This document shows, piece by piece, positions 44,197 to 51,915 of a stretch of 64,000 nt of DNA. Source of the DNA: Segatella copri (lineage in GTDB: Bacteria > Bacteroidota > Bacteroidia > Bacteroidales > Bacteroidaceae). Position numbers and translations under genes: made by a program. The stretch covers positions 852,501-916,500 of the forward strand of contig NZ_CATKVU010000006.1 in assembly GCF_949820605.1 (NCBI RefSeq). Reading direction: 5' to 3'. The notes beneath the pieces are model-generated. The model made no database searches and was not told the DNA's origin. It saw nothing but the letters and a program-made list of their open reading frames with translations. Each line of letters begins with the position of its first letter. Position 1 is the stretch's first letter.

Positions 44197-44226
44197 ATTC
44201 TTCACTCTTCGTTCTTCACTCTTCAC
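44197..44226. repeat. 30-bp GAAGAGTG-type repeat, copy at the hmuR stop codon
   Basis: These 30 bases are the exact reverse complement of 49861-49890, inside the hydrolase gene. The hmuR TGA stop codon (44223-44225) lies within this copy. Confidence 0.9.
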
Positions 44227-46574
44227 TTCTTTCGGAATGCTTTTACCAATTCATCTACCAACACTTCCACCTGCACATGCGCCTTGGCTCCTGCCGTTGC
44301 TGGCACGTTAAACATGGTGATGCCCGAACCCAGGGTCTTTGGCACGTAATTAAAGATGTTATCCACACCCACGGTTACCTTCACCTTATTATAGAAGGTC
44401 TGAATCACCGACAGGTTGCACAATACATACTGAGGCAACTGGCAGCGGAAGTAGGCATCGTGGCTTTCACCGTTTACAGAGAGTCGGTCCTGCACATCAA
44501 ACTTCTTCTCACCCATGTAGCTTGCCGAGAAGGTAGCGCCCAGACGGTAGTTCTTCTTGTTGTACTTATAATCAAGACTTGCCGTAGCAGCATGTGGCGA
44601 AGTGGTGTTCACCTGGATGCCATCTGTCTTGCTCACGTTCACGTAGCTGTAGGTGGCATTCATCGTGAAGTGGTTGAGGAAGTGCCAGCGCATGATGGTC
44701 TCCAGTCCGATGAGGTTCTGCTTGGCGAGGTTGGTATATTCAAAGTTATACTGCATGTCGTAGATGCGCCATACGCCCTCTATCTTCTTGCGGAAGAAGT
44801 TGCCATACACATTGCCCGAGATGAAGAAGTTATCGTTCGAGTACTCTGTGCCCAGACTCACGTAGTTATTCTTCTCAGGCTTCAGGTCCTCGTTACCCTT
44901 GATCATGAACATGCCGAGGTGGTCCCAGTTGAAGAACAGCTCCTTGATGCTTGGCGAACGGTAGCCCATCGAATAGTTGGCTCTCCACGCCCAGTGATCC
45001 GATGGACTCCACTTGAAGGCAATCTTAGGCATCGCCATCAGTCCGAAGGCACGGCTGAAGTTGGTTCTCACACCTGCCGAAACCATCCAGTGGTCGTTCA
45101 TCGTCCACTCGTCCTGCAGGAAAGCCTCCGTTTCCTTCAGCGAACGGGTGCGCATGATGTGGGAGGCATCACCGTTGAATCGGTCGCTCGTCAGGTCATC
45201 GCTCAGGTGCTCGATACCGAGGATGAGGTCGTGGCCCTCGAACTTCTGCGAGGTGATGGAGAGGCGAGGCTGGAAGATACGGCTCTTATACACCTTGGTA
45301 CGCTCGTCGATACGCTCGTGGCGCTTGAAGCGGTCGTAGAAGTCGCCATGCAGGGAGGCGGTAATCTTGAACCAATCCTTGAAGGAGTACTTTATCTTGG
45401 TTCCAGCCGTCCAGTCACGCGCCTGACTGAAAGTCATATCCTGAATGAGGTCGTAGGTATTCATATAGAACGCACTACCGTAGGCAAGAATCTCCAGGTT
45501 CTTGAAAGGGTCGTAGAATACCTTCTGCGATACCGAGATATGCTCTGTGCCCTCGATGCCCATTGGCGGACGGGAAGCCACGCTGGTAATGGTCACGTCG
45601 TGGTCGAGCCAAGGGTTCGCCTCTTGGGTATAGACCTTCTTGTCGTTCTCCGCCTGATACATGTAGAAGGCATCGCTCGAAGAATACCACACATCCGTCT
45701 GCGAAGTTACCTTGCCTGCATTGAATCCTGCCGATACCCAGCTCTGCAGGTTGGGGCGGTCGGCGTTCTTCTCAAACATATACAGGAAGTCCTTTTTCTC
45801 AGGATTCTTGTAGTTGGTCTCGTTCATCTGTCCCCAGCGTACACCAGCCTGAATATCGATAGGTTTGGTGGTCTTCTTGGTGATAAGGTTGATGACGGCA
45901 CCCGATGCACGGCTTCCGTAGAGGGTACTGCTGGCACCCTTCACGATTTCGATGCGGTCGATGGCATGGAGGTTGAAACGCTCATAGTCGAGGTTACCCG
46001 CCATGTCGCCCGTCAATCGCTCGCCATCCTGCAGGAAGAGCACGTGGCGGGCATCCAAGCCCTGCATGGAGATTTCGTTGCCGAAACCCACCTTCTGGAT
46101 GTTCATACCCGGTGTCTCCTGTTGCAGGGCCTTGGTCAGGTCGGCATAGCCTGCATCTACCAGTTCCTTACCGCCGATCACCTGCGTGCTCACTGGCGAC
46201 AGCTTGATTGGTCGCGCGGTACGGGAACCTGTAACCACCACCTCGTTCACCTTCATCACGTCTTCTGTCATGAAGAGCTTGAGGGAGCTGACGCTTCCGA
46301 TGGTTCCCTTCAGAGGGTTATAGCCCACGGATACCACCTGGTAATAACACTTGCCACCCTGAGGCACCGAGATGGTAGCCTCACCGTCCATATTGGTGAC
46401 GGTACGTTGTGGCGACTTCAATTTATCATTGTCGGCGTAAGTGATGACTGCGCCGATGACTGGTTGCTCGGTGGCTTTGTCGAAGATACCGAACTTCACC
46501 TTTCGCTGTGCAGCGACAGGGAGGGCGAGTATCAGCAGTAAGCCGATGAGCATTACATTTCTAATTGTCTTCAT
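44223..46574 (-). CDS. hmuR: TonB-dependent heme receptor, HmuR type
   Basis: The 783-residue outer-membrane receptor has a signal peptide (LLLILALPVAAQ), a CarboxypepD_reg-like N-terminal domain (25-95), the TonB box region VNEVVVTGSRTARPIK, a plug (DLTKALQQETPGMNIQKVGFGNEISMQGLDARHVLFLQDGERL, IEIVKGASSTLYGSRASGAVINLITKK) and a barrel. GYRSPSIKELFFNWDHLGMF and NEDLKPEKNNYVSLGTEY stand where heme receptors have their FRAP and NPNL boxes. It is the first gene of the hmu operon and should import heme delivered by the HmuY lipoprotein. No clear promoter box or Fur site was found in 46575-46723. Confidence 0.9.
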   Translation of the reverse strand: MKTIRNVMLIGLLLILALPVAAQRKVKFGIFDKATEQPVIGAVITYADNDKLKSPQRTVTNMDGEATISVPQGGKCYYQVVSVGYNPLKGTIGSVSSLKLFMTEDVMKVNEVVVTGSRTARPIKLSPVSTQVIGGKELVDAGYADLTKALQQETPGMNIQKVGFGNEISMQGLDARHVLFLQDGERLTGDMAGNLDYERFNLHAIDRIEIVKGASSTLYGSRASGAVINLITKKTTKPIDIQAGVRWGQMNETNYKNPEKKDFLYMFEKNADRPNLQSWVSAGFNAGKVTSQTDVWYSSSDAFYMYQAENDKKVYTQEANPWLDHDVTITSVASRPPMGIEGTEHISVSQKVFYDPFKNLEILAYGSAFYMNTYDLIQDMTFSQARDWTAGTKIKYSFKDWFKITASLHGDFYDRFKRHERIDERTKVYKSRIFQPRLSITSQKFEGHDLILGIEHLSDDLTSDRFNGDASHIMRTRSLKETEAFLQDEWTMNDHWMVSAGVRTNFSRAFGLMAMPKIAFKWSPSDHWAWRANYSMGYRSPSIKELFFNWDHLGMFMIKGNEDLKPEKNNYVSLGTEYSNDNFFISGNVYGNFFRKKIEGVWRIYDMQYNFEYTNLAKQNLIGLETIMRWHFLNHFTMNATYSYVNVSKTDGIQVNTTSPHAATASLDYKYNKKNYRLGATFSASYMGEKKFDVQDRLSVNGESHDAYFRCQLPQYVLCNLSVIQTFYNKVKVTVGVDNIFNYVPKTLGSGITMFNVPATAGAKAHVQVEVLVDELVKAFRKK

Positions 46575-46723
46575 TTATATTGCTATTCTATTTTTTCCAA
46601 ATCCTTACACGATTTCAGCCTCGCTATGGCTTGTTTCTCTTCCCTTCATTTTTTACTTGCAAAAAGAAAGAGAGACATGTCTGGGCATATCCCTCTTTCC
46701 TTTTATATATAAGCTACAGTCTT

Positions 46724-47377
46724 TTATTTGATTCCGTGCTCCTTTTTATACGCTTTCAAGTCTTCCTCGTACTTTGCCTTGTCGGCATCAAATGTTGCGA
46801 GACGTGACTTGTCTATTGTTTGGAGGAAACATTCTGAACGTACATTCATCATGTTGTAGTTAACGATGAACTGTATTTCATGAGTCTTGGCATTGTAATA
46901 GCCTTGAATAAAGCTACCTTTCACAACAGAGCCATTTGTTCCATCTCCATCAAAGGAGGAACCATCTTGTTCTGTTCCCCAGCAAGAACCATTCTCTCCC
47001 TTAAATTTTATCCAACCATCTCCTTTATACTCTTTTTGTTCCCAAGAGTTTAGCACCATACAAGTTACTTCACATTTGTAGTTGATAATCATTCCCATAT
47101 TACCTACTGTAAAATCTAATAAAGAGATTGTAAATTTCTGAGAATCCTTATCGCTCCATTTAAAATTAAATTTTGTAGGGCATCCCTCAGGTAAAAGAGT
47201 CTTGTCAACGCCACTTAATGTAGCTTTTGTACTAAGAACTATTTCACCATTAAGGAAACTTTTTGAACTTTCTACTAATTCTTCATCAGCATCACCTTGA
47301 GTTATTTCCTGGTCAGAAGAACACGAAGAATAAAAGAAAGTGATAAAAGCCAATATCAGAAAAAGAATTTTCTTCAT
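46724..47377 (-). CDS. Surface lipoprotein of unknown function
   Basis: The 217-residue protein has a lipoprotein signal (FLILAFITFFYSSCSS) and an acidic stretch after the lipid cysteine (DQEITQGDADEE), which in Bacteroidetes can act as a surface-export signal. The body is rich in beta strands (FTISLLDFTVGNMGMIINYKCEVTCMVLNSWEQ, DGWIKFKGENGSCWGTEQDG). It resembles unnamed lipoproteins of the DUF4903 type, but I am not sure. It follows the LRR lipoprotein by 30 bp and is probably cotranscribed with it. Confidence 0.75.
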   Translation of the reverse strand: MKKILFLILAFITFFYSSCSSDQEITQGDADEELVESSKSFLNGEIVLSTKATLSGVDKTLLPEGCPTKFNFKWSDKDSQKFTISLLDFTVGNMGMIINYKCEVTCMVLNSWEQKEYKGDGWIKFKGENGSCWGTEQDGSSFDGDGTNGSVVKGSFIQGYYNAKTHEIQFIVNYNMMNVRSECFLQTIDKSRLATFDADKAKYEEDLKAYKKEHGIK

Positions 47378-47407
47378 GTTAATGAAATTTTAAAAATTAA
47401 TTAATTA

Positions 47408-48799
47408 TTACCATTTATAGCCTTTGAAACCAGTTGGTGAACTGTTTCTAAGATTACTCGAATACTTTTGTATAAATTCTTTGGTAGAGTTCAAGTTATA
47501 AACATTTTCTGAAATACCAAATATTGCAGTTCTACCTGATGAAAAATCTACCAACTTTCCATTTCGATATATCTTCTCAAAATTTGGATAAATAACATCT
47601 TCTGCATTATCCAAAAATACGTAAAGTGAAGCAAAAGCATGGATACTACTTAAATCCACTCTTTTCAAGCTTGGCAAATCACAAAGTTGTAATTTTGAAA
47701 CAATACCATCACCATCTTTATGAAACTTTATCTCTTTAAGATTTTTACAACTATAACATACGAATATGTTTCCTACAGTTGTGAAATTATCGAGTTTTTG
47801 GTTCGCAATCAGTGTGTTGGACAAATCCAACGTTTCTAAGTCGTTATTTGAAAGTTGCAAATTTGACATTTTTGTAGATTGGGATAAATCCAAATAATCT
47901 ATGCCTGTATTTATAAGACTTAACTGAGAAATGTTATTTCTTGGCATCAAGCCTTTAACATCAAAGTTTGTTTTTCCATAACCAATAGAAACAAAGAAGT
48001 CTTCATAAAAAGGATTGTTTACAAAGTATTCAACACCTCTAATACTTTGAATTTTATCAATATCTTCATATTGAAGGGGTGCCCAAAGATTTATGTTTGT
48101 TCCTTTTTCCAGAATACTCAATGGCTTGCTAATATCAATATGTGTATCATCCACAAAGATGCTTGCAAACAAATTCTTCAAATAAGCAGCAAAGTAAGTA
48201 TCAGGAATCTCTCTCAAAGTGTTGTACTTCTCCAAAGAGCCCTTATCATTTACCATCTGCATATCAATAGTCTTATTCTCTGCCTCATTCTGGGTATAGA
48301 AAGGCATCAAATCCTCTACATTATACTTGCAAGAAGCAGGGAGATAAAGTTTGGTAAACTCATGGAGGATAGTAGCTTTCACATCGTCATTCTCAACCTT
48401 GGCTGTTACCAAGCCATCGAAGTCATAGATGTCATTGCCTTGCAAGTCAAGACCTGTAATCTGTGAAGGAAGTGAAGCGATATGGAAAACTGGACCATAG
48501 CCATTGTTGCTAAGGTTCAACTCCTTCAAATTAGGAAAAACGGAAAGTTCTTTCAGGGCTGCGGTATCAACCTGTGTGCCTGAAAGGTCGAGTGAAGTGG
48601 TGCTGTTTGCTTTGTCATCAAGGAGCAACTTGCCATTCTCGTCGAATGTATATCCTTTACTTGCGAGAAGGGCTTTGAGAGGTGAATTATCAATTGCCCC
48701 CCCACTATAAGAAGGTGCATCGTCGTCACTGCTGCAAGAAGCGAAACCGAGGCAGAGTGTCAGGGCAGCGAGACCGATAAAATTCTTAAAAATCTTCAT
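47408..48799 (-). CDS. Leucine-rich-repeat surface lipoprotein
   Basis: The 463-residue lipoprotein (signal LAALTLCLGFASC, then SSDDD, a surface-export type of sequence) has leucine-rich repeats in two blocks, near residues 70-120 (SLDLSGTQVDTAALKELSVFPNLKELNLSNNG) and 290-345 (QLSLINTGIDYLDLSQSTKMSNLQLSNNDLETLDLSNT). LRR lipoproteins of this kind often bind host or microbial polymers. The inter-block region has no recognised domain. A promoter box TACCTTTG lies on the minus strand at 48860-48867. It forms an operon with the smaller lipoprotein downstream. Confidence 0.85.
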   Translation of the reverse strand: MKIFKNFIGLAALTLCLGFASCSSDDDAPSYSGGAIDNSPLKALLASKGYTFDENGKLLLDDKANSTTSLDLSGTQVDTAALKELSVFPNLKELNLSNNGYGPVFHIASLPSQITGLDLQGNDIYDFDGLVTAKVENDDVKATILHEFTKLYLPASCKYNVEDLMPFYTQNEAENKTIDMQMVNDKGSLEKYNTLREIPDTYFAAYLKNLFASIFVDDTHIDISKPLSILEKGTNINLWAPLQYEDIDKIQSIRGVEYFVNNPFYEDFFVSIGYGKTNFDVKGLMPRNNISQLSLINTGIDYLDLSQSTKMSNLQLSNNDLETLDLSNTLIANQKLDNFTTVGNIFVCYSCKNLKEIKFHKDGDGIVSKLQLCDLPSLKRVDLSSIHAFASLYVFLDNAEDVIYPNFEKIYRNGKLVDFSSGRTAIFGISENVYNLNSTKEFIQKYSSNLRNSSPTGFKGYKW

Positions 48800-48859
48800 T
48801 GTTTTTTGAACTTTTAAAGTGTTTATAATTAAAATTAAATATTATCTTGAATCAGGCTG

Positions 48860-48890
48860 CAAAGGTACATATTTATTAAATAATGTGCAA
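48860..48890 (-). promoter_or_regulatory. Promoter of the lipoprotein pair
   Basis: On the minus strand a TTG at 48890-48888, 20 bp, TACCTTTG at 48867-48860. It gives a leader of about 55 nt. No gene is seen in 48891-48984. Confidence 0.65.
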
Positions 48891-48984
48891 TACCTAAAAA
48901 TAATGAAATACGTCATCCTCATTTATGGGGATTTAAAAGGCAAAATTCATGTTTTCATGCTATTCTCCGCATATTCTAGGTATT

Positions 48985-49185
48985 TTAAACGCCCTTGGAG
49001 CCGAGCAGGAGAGAGAAATCACCACCTTTGACGGCATACCCTACGAAGGAAGTATAGTTAATATGGGAGTGAAGAATGCCGATGTATGCACCCACCTCGT
49101 AGTTATCGGTCTTTACAGGTTCCGTTGAGATCTTCGAGAGCACATCTATATAATATAGGCAAACGCCCAAGTTCTTGATATTCAA
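48985..49185 (-). pseudogene. Possible C-terminal remnant of a beta-rich envelope protein
   Basis: The open frame of 66 codons ends NYEVGAYIGILHSHINYTSFVGYAVKGGDFSLLLGSKGV, which looks like amphipathic beta strands of an exported protein, but there is no signal peptide, promoter or plausible full-length start. I read it as a remnant of a decayed gene or a spurious frame. The parent family is not recognised. Confidence 0.3.
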
Positions 49186-49278
49186 TCAAAGTCCAATTTA
49201 GAGCAAGTTAGTTTTGTTAACACTATTTTTAGCAATTCGCCCTATGCTTCAATTTAACAGGAATTTTTCCTCTGTTTC

Positions 49279-49309
49279 TTTGTCATTTCCATCTTTTTCC
49301 TTAATTTTG
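49279..49309 (+). promoter_or_regulatory. Promoter of the alpha/beta hydrolase gene
   Basis: TTTG (49279-49282), 19 bp, TAATTTTG (49302-49309), 41 bp before the ATG. Confidence 0.7.
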
Positions 49310-49350
49310 CAGCGGAAACTCTATAATAGATATTTTTAATAGCAATAAGA

Positions 49351-50346
49351 ATGAAGATGAAACAGAAAAAGATGAGAAAGATAGGCATCGCTTCGGCTCT
49401 GGGCCTGGTGGTGCTCGTGATGCTGGGACTGTATGGTGCCAGCAACTATATGCTCAATTATTCGCTCAACTATCCGAAGGAGGAGAGAATGACGGCTGAG
49501 CATTGGAAGAACAGAATGAAGAACGAGTGCCCCTGGATGGTTGGCTGGATGGACTCCGTGTATCAGCACCATTGCGTGAAGGATACCTTTGTCACGATGC
49601 CATCGGGTTACAAGGCACATGCCATCTATCTCTATGCACCGAAGACTACGGAAAAAACTGCCGTGGTGGTGCATGGCTATCAGGTGCGCTCCGAGGGAAT
49701 GCTGCACATTGCCTATCTCTATAATCACGATATGGGGTATAATGTGCTCCTGCCAGATCTGTATGGACACGGAGAGAGCGAGGGCGACCATATCCAGATG
49801 GGATGGAAGGATAGATGGGATGTCATCAGATGGTCGGAAATCGCCAATGAGATTTTTAAAGTGAAGAGTGAAGAACGAAGAGTGAAGAATACCCGTCAGG
49901 TGATTCATGGCATTTCGATGGGTGCGGCAACCACGATGGCAGTATCGGGAGAGAAGACTCCCGATTACGTGAAGTGCTTTGTGGAGGACTGCGGCTATAC
50001 CAGCGTATGGGATGAGTTTTCCGCTCAGCTCAAAGACCAGTTTGGCTTGCCTGCCTTCCCGCTGATGAATACCACTTCTGCCCTTTGCCAGTATCGCTAC
50101 GGCTGGTCGTTTGCCGAGGCTCAGCAGATAGAGCAGGTTCGCAAGAGCACCAAACCGATGCTCTTTATCCATGGCGATAAGGATGCCTTCGTGCCCTACG
50201 CCATGCTTCATCCGCTTTATGAGGCGAAGACGAAGGGCCGAAAAGCCATCTTCATCGCCAAAGGCTCCGTTCATGCTATGGCATATCGCGACCATCACGA
50301 GGCATACACCCGCATCGTAAGAGACTTTGTTTCGAAAGAGGAATAG
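49351..50346 (+). CDS. Membrane-anchored alpha/beta hydrolase
   Basis: The 331-residue protein has an N-terminal anchor (residues 12-30, ASALGLVVLVMLGLYGAS) and an alpha/beta-hydrolase fold like the YqkD/BAAT-C-like serine hydrolases: VVVHGYQVRSEGM, LLPDLYGHGESEG, nucleophile elbow HGISMGAAT, acid in FIHGDKDAFVPY and histidine in GSVHAMAYRDH. Substrate unknown. Between EIANEIF and TRQVIHGIS the sequence KVKSEERRVKN is encoded by a 30-bp repeat also found at the end of hmuR, so this part of the surface looks like a later insertion, in frame and without loss of motifs. Confidence 0.88.
   Translation: MKMKQKKMRKIGIASALGLVVLVMLGLYGASNYMLNYSLNYPKEERMTAEHWKNRMKNECPWMVGWMDSVYQHHCVKDTFVTMPSGYKAHAIYLYAPKTTEKTAVVVHGYQVRSEGMLHIAYLYNHDMGYNVLLPDLYGHGESEGDHIQMGWKDRWDVIRWSEIANEIFKVKSEERRVKNTRQVIHGISMGAATTMAVSGEKTPDYVKCFVEDCGYTSVWDEFSAQLKDQFGLPAFPLMNTTSALCQYRYGWSFAEAQQIEQVRKSTKPMLFIHGDKDAFVPYAMLHPLYEAKTKGRKAIFIAKGSVHAMAYRDHHEAYTRIVRDFVSKEE
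49861..49890 (+). repeat. 30-bp GAAGAGTG-type repeat inside the hydrolase gene
   Basis: Exact reverse complement of 44197-44226. Read in frame it gives VKSEERRVKN with no stop, while two other frames contain TGA. Confidence 0.9.
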
Positions 50347-50416
50347 GCTATTCTCCGATATGCTGTCTTGTAACTTTGCGCAAAAATCATAGTATATCAA
50401 GAATCCAAATAGATTT

Positions 50417-50815
50417 ATGGCAAAAAGAGAATATGTTGAGGCCAACAAGCGTTGGCTGGAGGAAAAGGCAAAGGAGGAGGGCGTTATGGCGCTGCCTCGT
50501 GGTATATATTATAAGGTGTTGAAGCAGGGCGACCCGAAGGGAGTACAGCCTAGCCGACGCAGCATCGTGACGGCCCATTACACCGGTTGGACCATCAACG
50601 GCAAGAAGTTTGATTCCAGCCGTGGCGGTACGCCGTTCGCCATGCGATTGAGCGACCTGATTGATGGCTGGATTGTTGCCATGCAGCAGATGCACGTGGG
50701 CGACCAGTGGGAACTTTACATCCCTGCCGAGATGGGCTACGGCAAGTTCTCGCAGCCGGGCATCCCTGGCGGTTCTACCCTGATATTCGAAGTAGAACTG
50801 CTGGGTGTTGGATAA
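50417..50815 (+). CDS. FKBP-type peptidyl-prolyl cis-trans isomerase
   Basis: The 132-residue protein is a single FKBP domain with a short charged N-terminal helix and no signal peptide, so it acts in the cytoplasm. VTAHYTGWTINGKKFDSSRGGTPFAMRLSDLIDGWIVAMQQMHVGDQWELYIPAEMGYG and GSTLIFEVELLGV follow the FKBP consensus closely, with the active-site Tyr, Asp-Ser-Ser and W/IPxxxxYG positions present. A promoter box TAACTTTG (50371-50378) is 39 bp before the ATG, and a terminator follows. Confidence 0.93.
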   Translation: MAKREYVEANKRWLEEKAKEEGVMALPRGIYYKVLKQGDPKGVQPSRRSIVTAHYTGWTINGKKFDSSRGGTPFAMRLSDLIDGWIVAMQQMHVGDQWELYIPAEMGYGKFSQPGIPGGSTLIFEVELLGVG

Positions 50816-50871
50816 CCCGGATACTTGAAATTATAAAGATCATTAAGATAAATCCGAATTATAAAAAAGTT

Positions 50872-50919
50872 GATCCGAAACAGCGGCTATTGCTAGCCAT
50901 CTGTCTCGGATCTTTTTTA
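50872..50919 (+). terminator. Rho-independent terminator after the FKBP gene
   Basis: GATCCGAAACAG (50872-50883) and CTGTCTCGGATC (50901-50912) pair at 11 of 12 positions and are followed by six T. The stop codon of the convergent ppx gene lies 18 bp further. Confidence 0.8.
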
Positions 50920-50936
50920 TTTGTGGATGAAGTGGA

Positions 50937-51848
50937 TTATTCTTCTGTTTTTGCCATCATCTTCTCATAGAGTCCATCCACGATGGAGTCGGCGAGCGAG
51001 ATGTTTGGCACCATGATGTTTTCGCACTTCAGATATTCGCATGCCTTGATGAAGATCTCAGCGGCAGGAATGATGACGTCGGCACGGTCTTCCTTCAGAG
51101 AGAAGGAAATCTCGCGCTCCTCGATGCTCAGGGGCTGCATCATCGAGTAGAGACGCTTCAGTTCGGCAAGCGTCAGGTTTTTGGAGTCCTGCTTGCTGTG
51201 GCGTGCCAGCTTGTTCAACTTGTTGATGTTTCCACCCGAACCGATGATCCTGATGTCGCCGTATTGCTCGGCATATCTCGTCAGGTTCTCCTTGAAGAGA
51301 CTTTCGGTTTCGGCAGTCACCTTGCCGCTTAGCATTCTCAGGGTACCCATGTTGTAGGAATAGCTCTCGGCGAGCACACCGTCGTGGATGATGCTCACCT
51401 CCGTGGAACCACCGCCCACATCGATGTAGGCAAAGCTGCCCTCGTTGGAGTCTGTTTTCTCTACCAGGTTGTTGTAGAGGAGTTGTGCCTCCTCCTGACC
51501 CTTGATGATTTCGAGTTTGATGCCGGTTTGCTTCTCTATCTTCTTGAGCACCTTCTTGCCGTTCTCGGCATCGCGCATGGCCGATGTGGCACAGGCGCGA
51601 AAAGCCTCTACGTCATTGAGTTTCATGAATTGCTTGAAGCCCTTCATCATGTGGAGCATCATCTTCTCACGCTCCTTGGAAACCTTTCCCAGGGTGAAAA
51701 CATCCTTACCCAATCGCAGTGGGATGCGGATGAACATGAGTTTCTTGATGCGGTCTTCCTCTCGGATAGCCTCGGGTTCGAAGCGCTTGATGAGGAGTCG
51801 GGCTCCGTTGGAGCCGATATCAATGGATGCTAAATTCATTGCTGACAT
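50937..51848 (-). CDS. Ppx/GppA-family phosphatase
   Basis: This 303-residue protein of the ASKHA fold splits phosphate from polyphosphate or pppGpp. NLASIDIGSNGARLLI at the start, AFRACATSAMRDAENG, AYIDVGGGSTEVSI and IIGSGGNINKL are the nucleotide-binding motifs. It corresponds to the N-terminal two domains only, as in many Bacteroidetes. I start at ATG 51848 (MSAMNLASIDIG); the frame is open for 17 more codons upstream. The gene follows ppk1 by 67 bp on the same strand, so synthesis and breakdown of polyphosphate are joined. Confidence 0.9.
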   Translation of the reverse strand: MSAMNLASIDIGSNGARLLIKRFEPEAIREEDRIKKLMFIRIPLRLGKDVFTLGKVSKEREKMMLHMMKGFKQFMKLNDVEAFRACATSAMRDAENGKKVLKKIEKQTGIKLEIIKGQEEAQLLYNNLVEKTDSNEGSFAYIDVGGGSTEVSIIHDGVLAESYSYNMGTLRMLSGKVTAETESLFKENLTRYAEQYGDIRIIGSGGNINKLNKLARHSKQDSKNLTLAELKRLYSMMQPLSIEEREISFSLKEDRADVIIPAAEIFIKACEYLKCENIMVPNISLADSIVDGLYEKMMAKTEE

Positions 51849-51915
51849 GCTGTTCTTTTTATATAAAGATTTGCTGTTCTTCATCTGTAAAAACCGCAAT
51901 CTTGTTATACATATA

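Noticed and set aside
44193..46541. A long plus-strand open frame (782 codons) opposite hmuR
   Set aside because: It is the antisense shadow of a clear TonB receptor; its product is His/Val-rich with no domain.
46575..46723. Fur-type iron box before hmuR
   Set aside because: I looked for a palindromic AT-rich box and found nothing convincing.
49336..50448. A 370-codon minus-strand frame opposite the alpha/beta hydrolase
   Set aside because: The plus strand has all catalytic motifs and a promoter; the minus frame has no recognisable features.
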